64,000 bases of DNA, taken from an uncultured Oscillospiraceae bacterium. GTDB lineage: Bacteria > Bacillota > Clostridia > Oscillospirales > Oscillospiraceae. Under the pieces are notes generated by a model. That model was given only the letters and a program-made list of their open reading frames with translations. It made no database searches and was not told the DNA's origin. Location: assembly GCA_934565795.1 (NCBI GenBank), contig CAKTIM010000009.1, positions 1-64,000 on the forward strand, given 5' to 3'. Of the stretch, positions 56,918-64,000 are shown one piece after another. The number at the start of each line of letters is the position of its first letter. Position 1 is the first letter of the stretch. The position numbers and the translations under genes are program-made.

Positions 56918-58258
56918 TTAGAAGCCTTCGAGGATATCACACAGGGCATCGTAGCTGCCGTTGATGGCCTCTTCGGCGGTCTGCTCGCCAGTCCAGACAG
57001 GGCCGAGGGCGGAGCGGAGCAGGTTGATGAATTCGTTGGTGTGCGGGGTGTAGTACCAGCAGGTGGACTGAGCGCACTCCATGGCGTAGTCAACAACGGC
57101 TGCCTTGTACTCATCGTGGTCGGGGAAGTTGGGGTTGTCGATCCACTTGTCGGTCAGTGCGGGGTCGGTGTAGTACTTCTCCAGGATGGGCATCCAGATG
57201 CCGGTGGCGATCAGGCTGTCCCAGCTGTTCTCTTCCTGCATGTACCACTTGATGAAGGTCATCGCCTCTTCGGGATGCTCGGTCTGGCTGAAGACGACCT
57301 GCGGGCCGCCGGTGCAGATGGTGACCTCTTCCTTCATCTTGGGCAGACGGGCAACGCCGTAGTTCAGGCCGATGTCGTCACGGGCGCTGGCCAGGCAGGT
57401 ACCCACGTTCCACGCGCCGCCGGTGGCCATGGCCACATTGCCGGTAGCGATGGAGCGCTGAATGCCGTTGTCTTCCAGGCCGGCGTTGTAGGGCATCACA
57501 TGGTCGACCAGGGTCAGGTCGGCAACCTTCTGAATGGACTCGATGACGGCGGGATCATTGATGGTGCATTCCTTGCCGTCCTCGCTGAACCAGCGGCCGC
57601 CGTTGGACAGTGCCCAAACCTCCAGCTGCCAAGTCCAGTTGTCGATCACGCAGCCGTACTGCACGATGTTCTCGGAGTCGAAGTCGGGGTCGGCGGCATT
57701 CTTGCCGTTGGAGTCCAAAGTCAGCAGCTTGGCGGTCTCAATGAACTCTTCCCAGGTCATGGCCTCGGTGGCAGAGGGATACTCCACGTCGGCAGCGTCG
57801 AACATATCCTTGTTGTAGTACATGAACAGGATCTCGTTGGCGCCGGAGTAAGCAACGGGCTTGCCCTCGCTCTTGAAGGTAACGGAATCCAGAGGCGCGG
57901 CGTCAGCGCCGTCGTACATGCCGGAGATGTCGGCCAGCAGGCCCTTGTCAGCAAAGTCCAGGACGCCGTTCTCGTTCATGATGCCGCAATCGGGCAGCTG
58001 ACCGGCGGCGGCCAGGGTGTTCAGCTTGGTGGTGTACTCTTCGTTGGGGATCGCCATGACCTCAACGATGATTTCGGGATGCTCTTCGTGGAACTTGTCG
58101 GCGACTGCCTGCACGCTGGCGGCTTCGTCGGGAGTGCCCCAGAAGGAGTAGGTGATGGTGACGGGCTCATCGGCAGCGGCGCTCACGCCGAAACCGGCAA
58201 CCAGGCCCACGACCAAAACCAGAGACAGCAGCAGGGACATGATTTGACGCATTTTCAT
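56918..58258 (-). CDS. Carbohydrate ABC importer binding protein
   Basis: 446 residues, SBP_bac_1 (CUT1) fold: TITYSFWGTPDEAASVQAV after the signal, PYNAGLEDNGIQRSIATGNV centrally. The signal peptide MSLLLSLVLVVGLVAGFG ends in VSAAADE, a signal peptidase I site; there is no lipobox cysteine, unlike the ribose-type binding protein at 10751 and most Gram-positive binding proteins. A retained N-terminal helix may anchor it. AAGGAAG precedes the ATG. Probable ligand: arabino-oligosaccharide, judged from GH127 next to it. Confidence 0.9.
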   Translation of the reverse strand: MKMRQIMSLLLSLVLVVGLVAGFGVSAAADEPVTITYSFWGTPDEAASVQAVADKFHEEHPEIIVEVMAIPNEEYTTKLNTLAAAGQLPDCGIMNENGVLDFADKGLLADISGMYDGADAAPLDSVTFKSEGKPVAYSGANEILFMYYNKDMFDAADVEYPSATEAMTWEEFIETAKLLTLDSNGKNAADPDFDSENIVQYGCVIDNWTWQLEVWALSNGGRWFSEDGKECTINDPAVIESIQKVADLTLVDHVMPYNAGLEDNGIQRSIATGNVAMATGGAWNVGTCLASARDDIGLNYGVARLPKMKEEVTICTGGPQVVFSQTEHPEEAMTFIKWYMQEENSWDSLIATGIWMPILEKYYTDPALTDKWIDNPNFPDHDEYKAAVVDYAMECAQSTCWYYTPHTNEFINLLRSALGPVWTGEQTAEEAINGSYDALCDILEGF

Positions 58259-58299
58259 TGTTGAACTTCCTTTCTGAATTTGGTTTTTTATTTTGCAAC

Positions 58300-58431
58300 A
58301 GCAACTTCCTGCTGCTGTTAACGACGGAATTCCTGCCTCCCGCTTTGCGGGGGTGGCCGAGCACAGCGAGGTCAGGGGGTGTGCGCCCGGATGAACGGGG
58401 GGCAGCTCCCTCATAGAGGGTGCCAAGGGGT
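58300..58431. repeat. Degenerate palindromic units between operon genes
   Basis: CCTCCCGCTTTGCGGGGGTGG and GGCAGCTCCCTCATAGAGGG are decayed members of the short palindromic family; AACAGCA/TGCTGTT near 58297-58320 forms a hairpin without a U-run. Confidence 0.45.
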
Positions 58432-60369
58432 TTACAGCGCGGCCTTCAGCCAGACGATCATCTCTCCCGGCTCCCGGTTGCACCAGAGACCATAGGGGAC
58501 GGCGGTGAGGGACTGGGGCTGGAAGGTGAAGCGGGGCGCGCCGTACAGGGAATCCTCTACCCCGCTGTCCAGCCGCTTCCCCTCAAAATGGAGGGTGGGC
58601 AGCGCGCCGGGCAAGCCCTCTGCCGGGCTGCCGGGCTGCACAGAGGCATTGGGATCGACATAGAGGTTGGGCAACTCCGCGCCGTTGTCAGTCTGCTCCA
58701 GGCAATAGATGTAGGGGCCATAGGCCAGGGCCACCTGCCCCGCGTCCGCCCGGACGCGGCTGCTGGCCGCCACCCACCGGGGGGTGAGCGTGCCGCTGAC
58801 CGTCAGGGTCTGCTTTCCGGCGTAGGACACCGCCACCACCGCGTAGCCGTTCTCGATCACGGGGGCAATGGTCTTTCCCTCCAGGACGAACACCGGCTCC
58901 TTCCAGTAGTCCGGCACACGGATGCGGATGGTAAAGGGCTGGGGCTGGTCGGTCTCGATGGTCAGGCGGATCGCGCCGGTCTGCATCAAGCTGGATTCCA
59001 GGCTCAGCCGCACCGCCGTATCCCGGATTCTGGTATCCAGCTGGGCGGAAATAAACTGATTGATGTAAATGGACTTTTCGTCCTGGGCGAAGATGTACTG
59101 CCCCACGGAGGCCAGCGTCCTTGCAATATTTGCCGGGCAGCAGGCCACGCCGAACCAGCCCTGGCGCACGGGCTTCACATGGGCCATGGAGGTACCGGGC
59201 AGGCAATTATCCGGCCAGACCTCCAGGGGGTTGACGTAGAAATACCGATCGCCCTGGGCGGAGATGCCTGCCAGCACGGTATTGCACAGGGCCTTCTCCA
59301 CGATGTCGTAATACCGGGCGTCGCCGGTCAGGGCGGCCATCCGCTGGCCGAACATCATCAGCCCCACCGAGGCGCAGCTCTCGCAGTACATGCGGTCGTT
59401 GGGCAGATCGTAATCCGTGGTGAAGCGCTCCAGATGGCCGGAGGAGCCGATGCCGCCGGTGACGTACATCCGCTTCTGGGTGACGTTCTCCCACAGGGTA
59501 CGGCAGGCGGCCTTCATATCCGCGTCGCCAAACTCCCGGGCCGCGTCGGCCATGGCGCTGTAAAGGTACATGGCCCGCACCGCGTGGCCCTCTGCCGTGG
59601 TCTGCTGCACGGGGGGCACATGCTCCTGGGCGTAATTGGGGGTGTAGTCGGAGAATTCCGGGAATATCCTGTCCTTGCCGGTGGCCTTCAGCTCCTCCAT
59701 CAGATAGGGGGCATCCTTGCCGCGAACCTCCAGGAAATATCTTGCCATGTCGGCGTATTTCTTCTGCCCGGTGGCGTGGCTGAGCTTCATCAGCGCCAGC
59801 TCCAGCTCCGGGTGGCCGGGATAGCCGGGGTGCTTCCCCGGCCCGAACACCTGGCAGATCAGGTCTGCCAGACGGCAGGCCACATTCAGAATCTTATCCT
59901 TGCCGGTGGCCTGGGTGTAGGCCACGGCGGCCTCCATCAGGTGGCCCGCGCAGTACAGCTCGTGCCCCTCGGCCAGATTCGTCCACTTCTTATCGGGGTG
60001 CAGCAGCGTATAATAGGTATCCAGATAGCCGTCCGGCTCCTGGGCCTTTGCGATCAGGTCGATCAGCTCATCCGCCGTCTGCTCGTACTGCTTTCCCCTG
60101 CCGCTGGCCAGGCAGTAGGCCACCGCCTCCAGCCACTTGTAGGCGTCCGTATCACAGAACACCGCGCCCTGGCGCTGTGCGCTGCTCTCACCGGCGGCGA
60201 TCCGCAGGTTTTCCACGCTGTAGGATTTTTCCACGCCGGGGATACGGTCGTTCAGCACCTCCCACTGGTAGGGCAGAAGCTTTTCTGCAACCACATCCGC
60301 ATAGCGGCCAAAGAGGGGGTCTGTAATTTTTATATTCTGCAGTGCAGGCGTTGTGATATTCTGTTTCAT
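58432..60369 (-). CDS. GH127 beta-L-arabinofuranosidase
   Basis: 645 residues, (alpha/alpha)6 barrel followed by beta-sandwich domains. By comparison with Bifidobacterium HypBA1, the zinc site is Glu330, Cys332, Cys410 and Cys411 (YCESCASVG and VACCPANIA), Cys410 is the nucleophile and Glu314 (HLERF) the acid/base; all are present. The enzyme releases L-arabinofuranose from beta-1,2-arabino-oligosaccharides such as those on plant hydroxyproline-rich proteins. No signal peptide, so it acts after import. GGAGG precedes the ATG at 60369. First gene of the operon, under the divergent LacI regulator. Confidence 0.94.
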   Translation of the reverse strand: MKQNITTPALQNIKITDPLFGRYADVVAEKLLPYQWEVLNDRIPGVEKSYSVENLRIAAGESSAQRQGAVFCDTDAYKWLEAVAYCLASGRGKQYEQTADELIDLIAKAQEPDGYLDTYYTLLHPDKKWTNLAEGHELYCAGHLMEAAVAYTQATGKDKILNVACRLADLICQVFGPGKHPGYPGHPELELALMKLSHATGQKKYADMARYFLEVRGKDAPYLMEELKATGKDRIFPEFSDYTPNYAQEHVPPVQQTTAEGHAVRAMYLYSAMADAAREFGDADMKAACRTLWENVTQKRMYVTGGIGSSGHLERFTTDYDLPNDRMYCESCASVGLMMFGQRMAALTGDARYYDIVEKALCNTVLAGISAQGDRYFYVNPLEVWPDNCLPGTSMAHVKPVRQGWFGVACCPANIARTLASVGQYIFAQDEKSIYINQFISAQLDTRIRDTAVRLSLESSLMQTGAIRLTIETDQPQPFTIRIRVPDYWKEPVFVLEGKTIAPVIENGYAVVAVSYAGKQTLTVSGTLTPRWVAASSRVRADAGQVALAYGPYIYCLEQTDNGAELPNLYVDPNASVQPGSPAEGLPGALPTLHFEGKRLDSGVEDSLYGAPRFTFQPQSLTAVPYGLWCNREPGEMIVWLKAAL

Positions 60370-60435
60370 ACTGCCTCCAACATTAATCGTTTTCTCAATT
60401 AACGGTAAAAACAGGTGAAAAACGTCGTATTTAGG

Positions 60436-60445
60436 TAAACGTTTA
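60436..60445. promoter_or_regulatory. LacI-type operator O1
   Basis: TAAACGTTTA, a perfect 10-bp palindrome with central CG, just downstream of the GH127 transcription start. Confidence 0.75.
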
Positions 60446-60459
60446 ACTACTGTGGTTAT

Positions 60460-60488
60460 AGTATAGCGCATCCACTCTTGTTTGTAAA
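60460..60488 (-). promoter_or_regulatory. Promoter of the GH127 operon
   Basis: Minus strand TTTACA (60488-60483), 17-bp spacer, TATACT (60465-60460). Confidence 0.8.
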
Positions 60489-60541
60489 TTCGCATTTCGC
60501 TGTATTTTTGAAAAAGTTTTTGTTTATTTTTCACAACGCCC

Positions 60542-60570
60542 TTGCAATTTTTGAAAAAATCGTTTACTAT
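60542..60570 (+). promoter_or_regulatory. Promoter and operator O2 of the lacI-type gene
   Basis: TTGCAA at 60542-60547, 17-bp spacer, TACTAT at 60565-60570. AAATCGTTTA (60557-60566), 8 of 10 matching O1, overlaps the spacer and -10 box, indicating autoregulation. Confidence 0.6.
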
Positions 60571-60609
60571 AGAGGCATCCGTAACCGCAGATACAAAGGA
60601 GTGTGCCCC

Positions 60610-61668
60610 ATGGCGACGATTCGAGAGATTTCCGAAAAGGCGAACGTATCCACCGCCACCGTCAGCAAGGTGCTCAATGGCAAGGGAAACGTCAGCAAGA
60701 AAACCCGGCAGATGATCCTGGACATCGCCCAGGAGCTGTGCTACCGCCCCAATCTGAACGCCCGCTACCTGAAATCCGGCCAGAGCAAAACCATCGGCAT
60801 CATCACCGAGGATCTGACCGTTTTCAACGCCCCGGAGATCGTGGACGGCATTGCCGCCGCCTGCGACGACGCGGGCTACAGCTACATTCTGGGCAATCTG
60901 CGCTTCTACAAGCGCTACGGCAACGGTCCCAAGGATTTAAAGGAGAGCACCGCCCTGGTCCACGCTGCGGTAAACGATATGCTCTCCAAGCAGGTGGACG
61001 GCATTATCTACATCGGCTGCCACAGCCATGTGGTGGTGTCGCTGTCCGAGCACAAGGAGGCAAAATTCGTCTGCGCCTACTGCATCAGTGAGGACGAGTC
61101 CATTCCCTCCGTCATTTATAATGATGAGCAGGCCGCCTCAGATGTGACGGAGCTGCTGATCCGGCAGGGCGACACCCGCATCGGCATGATCACCGGCCCC
61201 ATGGAGAGCAGCAACGCCGCCAACCGCACCCGTGGGCACCAGCAGGCGCTGTTCCGCCACGGCATCCCCTACGATCCCTCCCTGACCCTGGTGGGCGACT
61301 GGGAACGGGACTGCGGCTTTACCCTGGGCGGGCAGCTGGTGCGTGCGGGGGTCACCGCCATCTTCGCCCACAACGACCTGATGGCCCTGGGCGTGCTGGA
61401 CTACTGCAACGCCAACGGCATCAACGTAGGCCGGGACCTGCGGCTGATCGGCTTCGACAACCGGGAGATCGCCTCCGTCTGCCGCCCCCAGCTGTCCACC
61501 GTGGCCCTGCCCCTGTTTGAGATCGGCCAGACCGCCGCCCACGAGCTCATCGCCATCCTCGCCGGCTCCCCCCCCACCCGCCACACCATCATGCTGGACT
61601 GCACCGTCATCGAACGCGAATCCACCAAAGGAACCGACCGGGATCCAGAAAAGCTCCCACCCCTGTAG
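60610..61668 (+). CDS. LacI-family transcriptional regulator
   Basis: 352 residues: N-terminal helix-turn-helix (ATIREISEKANVSTATVSKV, then the hinge LNGKGNVSKKT) and a periplasmic-binding-type sugar-sensing domain ending near LIAILAG. It diverges from the GH127 operon; operators in the shared 240-bp region indicate it represses both itself and the operon until an arabinose-containing inducer is present. The start is the ATG after GGAGTGTGCCCC; an open frame of 44 codons upstream covers the promoter. Confidence 0.93.
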   Translation: MATIREISEKANVSTATVSKVLNGKGNVSKKTRQMILDIAQELCYRPNLNARYLKSGQSKTIGIITEDLTVFNAPEIVDGIAAACDDAGYSYILGNLRFYKRYGNGPKDLKESTALVHAAVNDMLSKQVDGIIYIGCHSHVVVSLSEHKEAKFVCAYCISEDESIPSVIYNDEQAASDVTELLIRQGDTRIGMITGPMESSNAANRTRGHQQALFRHGIPYDPSLTLVGDWERDCGFTLGGQLVRAGVTAIFAHNDLMALGVLDYCNANGINVGRDLRLIGFDNREIASVCRPQLSTVALPLFEIGQTAAHELIAILAGSPPTRHTIMLDCTVIERESTKGTDRDPEKLPPL

Positions 61669-61760
61669 GGGTCGGCAACCTGCCGACCCTCAACCTGACG
61701 GTTTCGGAAGCAGTGAAGATCAACGTATAACCTAAAGGGTACATCCCCAAGCTTCCCTAA

Positions 61761-61830
61761 GGGGTGTTGCAGAGCGCAGCGAATCTTTAATTACAATCAT
61801 TGCCGGTGGCAATGATACCATAATTAATTA
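61761..61830. repeat. 70-bp insertion within a repeat unit, copy B
   Basis: Begins GGGGTGTTGCAGAGCGCAGC, contains CATTGCC-GGT-GGCAATG and ends TAATTAATT. Inverted relative to 38905-38973. Confidence 0.75.
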
Positions 61831-61919
61831 GCTGTCGCCGCAGCGACTGAAGAGGGCACTCAGGTGATGGTTTTGAAAAAGATTTGGCTAAAAAGGTAGA
61901 ATGTTCAACACTTTGAGTG

Positions 61920-62106
61920 CGTAGGGGCGGATATTAGCCGCCCGAACCCCCGCCACTTCGATAGCACCCCATTGAATGGTATCAGCCGAAAACCACCGCC
62001 TGCGTAGGGGTCGGCAATTTGTCGACCCGCCGGGTACCGGGATTGAGCGGTTCGTCTATACAGCTCACTTTCGTTACCTTTCGGGCGGCTGATATCCGCC
62101 CCTACG
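61920..62106. repeat. Composite palindrome, copy C (187 bp)
   Basis: Same ends as copies A and B, with a diverged left half and a right half (GGGTACCGGGATTGAGCGGT onwards) nearly identical to copy A. Confidence 0.8.
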
Positions 62107-62379
62107 GAGGGGTGCGTACCATTCAACTTACCCTTAATAAAGGACGTACTGCGGTGGCCCTCTTCAGTCAGGCCTACGGCCTGCCAGCTTCCCCCAAGGG
62201 AAGCTTTGGTGGTAATTGCAACCTGCTCCCATTCAACGTACCGCTCTGTTTCGCCACGCTGCGGGGTGACAAATTGCCGTCCCCTACGAACTCAGAAACT
62301 TTTGGCTATTTTCATTCAATTATCAGCTCAATCCCGCGACGTTTCGGGCGGCTGGTATCCGCCCCTATGTGCTCAGAAG

Positions 62380-62410
62380 GCCCCTGCTTTCATGTCACGA
62401 AAGCAGGGGC
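62380..62410 (-). terminator. Hairpin after the SDR gene
   Basis: GCCCCTGCTTTC (62380-62391) pairs perfectly with GAAAGCAGGGGC (62399-62410). The T-run is weak (CTTCT on minus, TTCTTT on plus). Confidence 0.55.
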
Positions 62411-62474
62411 TTCTTTGTCAGCAGGAGCGGAACAGGCTGTCCCGGCTCCGCTGCTGTCGCTTTATGGAATTCTT

Positions 62475-63179
62475 TTACCGCATCCGAATTTCCCAGACGG
62501 TGTTGTTTGCCAGGCAGGCGTAGAGAATGCCCTGCGCCACATCCTCTGGGGTTTCCCAATTGGATGCGTCGACCCGTTCCTGCGTTCTGCCGAAGCCGAT
62601 TTCAAACTCCGTCTTGGTCGCGCTGGGACATACCACGCAGGTTTTGATTCCCTCACCGGCCAGCTCCTTGCTGATTGCCTGGGACAGGCCCCGCTGGGCG
62701 AACTTTGTCATGGTGTATATCGTCTCGTCCTCATGCCCAATGTGACCCGTTACCGATGAGACGAAAATGATTCTCCCCTCCCGGCGCTTCAGCATATCCA
62801 TTACGGCGTACTTTGAGAACAGGAACGACGAAAACACATTGGTATCCATCAGCTCCCTGTAATCTTCGGCGGTGGAATCGACCAGCTTCACCATGCGGCC
62901 AATGCCTGCGTTGTTGACCAGAATATCCACCTTGCCAAAGGTCTCCACCGCCAGTGCCACCGTCTTGACGGCGGTCTCCTCCAGGCGTACATCGCCCGCA
63001 TAATATACCGCTCTGCCGCCCAGCTCTGCACATCTTTGCACGCAAGCCTCCAGCCGCTCCGTCCTCCTGCCGGTCAGCACCAGATTGCAGCCCTCGGCAG
63101 CCAATGCATAGGCGGCGGCTCTGCCAATGCCGGAGCTTGCTCCAGTGATAATGGCCGTCTTTCCCGTCAGCTTTCCCAT
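62475..63179 (-). CDS. Short-chain dehydrogenase/reductase
   Basis: 234 residues, classical SDR: cofactor motif TGASSGIGRAAAYAL near residue 12, NNAGIG, catalytic Ser in VSSVTG and the Tyr-x3-Lys in IYTMTKFA. The arginines in TGRRTERLE after strand 2 favour NADP(H). Substrate unknown. The start is the ATG of MGKLTGK, 8 nt after AAGGAG; a GTG six codons earlier overlaps that site. It follows the acetyltransferase gene by 14 bp. Confidence 0.9.
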   Translation of the reverse strand: MGKLTGKTAIITGASSGIGRAAAYALAAEGCNLVLTGRRTERLEACVQRCAELGGRAVYYAGDVRLEETAVKTVALAVETFGKVDILVNNAGIGRMVKLVDSTAEDYRELMDTNVFSSFLFSKYAVMDMLKRREGRIIFVSSVTGHIGHEDETIYTMTKFAQRGLSQAISKELAGEGIKTCVVCPSATKTEFEIGFGRTQERVDASNWETPEDVAQGILYACLANNTVWEIRMR

Positions 63180-63193
63180 GGGTTGATCTCCTT

Positions 63194-63763
63194 TCACAAA
63201 TCGTTTTCAATATCCTTGATTTTCCTTGCAGGAACGCCGCCGACCAGGCAGTTATCAGGGACATCCTTCGTCACGACGGCACCTGCGGCGATAACCACAT
63301 TGTTCCCGATCGTCACACCGGGAAGAATGGTTACGTTCCCCCCGATCCAGACGTCATCCCCAATGGTAACCGGCTTTCCGATTCCCAGGTGCTCTCTGCG
63401 CCCCTTTGGTGTGATCGGGTGATTCACTGTGGTGATCAGCGTATTGGGGCCGATCATCACATAGTTGCCAATATGTACCGGCATGATATCCAGGATTGTG
63501 ACGTTATAATTGGTCAGAAATTGATCGCCAACGAAGATATTTTTTCCGCTGTCACACTGAAAGCCCGGACACAGACATACGTCCCGGCCAACAGCGCCAA
63601 AAAAGCGCTGAATGAGCAATGCCTGCTCTGCCTCCGTCGCATCTGCATCCTGCATCCTCCGAAGCTCCCGGCAAAAACCAATGGCGTTCAGCTTTCTGTT
63701 ATTGACACCCGCATCCCAGAAATCATAAGGGAGTCCGGCGTCCAGCTTTTCCGATTCTGTCAT
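63194..63763 (-). CDS. maa: Maltose/galactoside-type O-acetyltransferase
   Basis: 189 residues. An N-terminal Mac domain (SEKLDAGLPYDFWD, NAIGFCRELRRM) precedes a left-handed beta helix of hexapeptide repeats (IGNYVMIGPNTLITT, IGDDVWIGGNVTILPGVTIG, IAAGAVVTKDVP). The catalytic histidine lies in TTVNHPI. It acetylates sugars from acetyl-CoA, often for detoxification. AGGAG lies 9 nt before the ATG. Gene symbol by family only; substrate not established. Confidence 0.9.
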   Translation of the reverse strand: MTESEKLDAGLPYDFWDAGVNNRKLNAIGFCRELRRMQDADATEAEQALLIQRFFGAVGRDVCLCPGFQCDSGKNIFVGDQFLTNYNVTILDIMPVHIGNYVMIGPNTLITTVNHPITPKGRREHLGIGKPVTIGDDVWIGGNVTILPGVTIGNNVVIAAGAVVTKDVPDNCLVGGVPARKIKDIENDL

Positions 63764-63826
63764 TATCAGGTTCTCCTTTCCTGCACTGAGCTACAAGGAA
63801 TTATAGCAGAATCGAAAAATAGAATA

Positions 63827-63855
63827 TTGTACATGTGTCTGCTCTGTGATAGAAT
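63827..63855 (+). promoter_or_regulatory. Promoter of the gene at the right edge
   Basis: TTGTAC at 63827-63832, 17-bp spacer, TAGAAT at 63850-63855. Confidence 0.65.
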
Positions 63856-63881
63856 TGTTATGGAAAGTGAGGTTGCCGGTG

Positions 63882-64000
63882 ATGGACGAGGCAGTAAACG
63901 AGAGGAAGCTTCAATATCTGGAGTATCTCCACCGGGAGACATCCGACCGGCACCATACCGATACGGAGGATGCATATCAATATGCCCTGCTGCGCATGGG
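63882..64000 (+). CDS. Unidentified protein, N-terminal part (3' partial)
   Basis: The ATG at 63882 (GAGG about 10 nt upstream) opens a frame that runs off the window. The 39 full codons encode a charged N-terminus, MDEAVNERKLQYLEYL then a stretch rich in His, Arg and Asp. Divergence from an enzyme pair and the charged helical start would fit an AraC-type regulator, but too little is visible to identify the family. Confidence 0.55.
   Translation, partial: MDEAVNERKLQYLEYLHRETSDRHHTDTEDAYQYALLRM

Larger units (their letters stand above)
61669..62374. repeat. Composite repeat array 4 (gene-free)
   Basis: No gene is supported. The array follows array 1 (3735-4215) in order and sequence: GTAGGGGTCGG unit, AAGCTTCCCT block (here split by the insertion at 61761-61830), TAGAATGTTCAACACTTTGA, composite palindrome (61920-62106), TTCAACTTACCCTTAATAAA, short palindromic unit (62157-62213) and a GACAAATTGCCGTCCCCTAC unit. 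Confidence 0.85.

Noticed and set aside
58297..58320. AACAGCA/TGCTGTT hairpin as a terminator between GH127 and the binding-protein gene
   Set aside because: On the transcribed strand it is followed by GCAAAATAAAAAA, not a U-run; the operon appears continuous.
58420..60402. Plus-strand open frame of 660 codons
   Set aside because: Antisense to the GH127 gene, whose catalytic residues are all present; composition is that of a shadow frame.

Overview
The window looks like chromosome of a GC-rich Gram-positive gut anaerobe of class Clostridia, most likely Oscillospiraceae/Ruminococcaceae. Reasons: strong AGGAGG-type ribosome binding sites, sigma-A promoters of the TTGACA/TATAAT type, a KtrAB potassium system, a reverse-order rubrerythrin with PerR, NahK, domain-swapped GH3 and GH127 enzymes, DUF4830 and CNNM/CorC proteins, and no outer-membrane genes. 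This is inference from gene content; no rRNA is present.

Layout. 1-1050: the 3' end of a large serine recombinase and a fragment of an Rpn-type transposase, so the left edge probably borders an integrated element. 1226-3573: an aminotransferase, then a structured RNA leader (2660-2833) ahead of a small zinc-ribbon membrane protein. 4341-5572: rubrerythrin and PerR. 6140-9483: an ECF sigma factor, a membrane protein and a two-gene ABC exporter. 9725-16533: a metallo-beta-lactamase-fold hydrolase, a ribose-type sugar ABC importer, a ROK regulator and an esterase. 16732-18192: a C69 dipeptidase. 18476-18558: tRNA-Leu. 18625-23422: a surface-polysaccharide operon. 23688-34200: a nine-gene operon ktrB-ktrA-trmH-dprA-topA-trmFO-plsX-rnc-nahK with a visible promoter and terminator. 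34343-38593: a kinase-like protein, a PucR/CdaR regulator, RsuA, a DUF4830 protein, and an FMN riboswitch with ribU. 39081-46355: a Cys/His-rich secreted protein between inverted 185-bp repeats, two GH3 enzymes and a MATE exporter. 46590-51072: an ABC exporter with an acetyltransferase, and a DUF2079 membrane protein. 51406-54054: an esterase, a SnoaL-like protein and a CNNM transporter preceded by a leader peptide. 54187-61668: a GH127 arabinofuranosidase with its sugar ABC importer, DUF624 protein and divergent LacI regulator. 62475-64000: an SDR enzyme, a sugar O-acetyltransferase and the start of an unidentified gene.

Most gaps over 300 bp are filled by interspersed repeats: composite arrays built on a GTAGGGGCGG motif, short palindromic units, and five fold-back elements of 81-223 bp whose internal arms differ in sequence but remain complementary.

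The least explained signals are the structured leader at 2660-2833, an acidic/proline-rich 27-residue leader peptide with downstream alternative pairing ahead of the CNNM transporter, four TTGACA hexamers at exact 21-bp steps ahead of a GH3 gene, and the covarying fold-back family.
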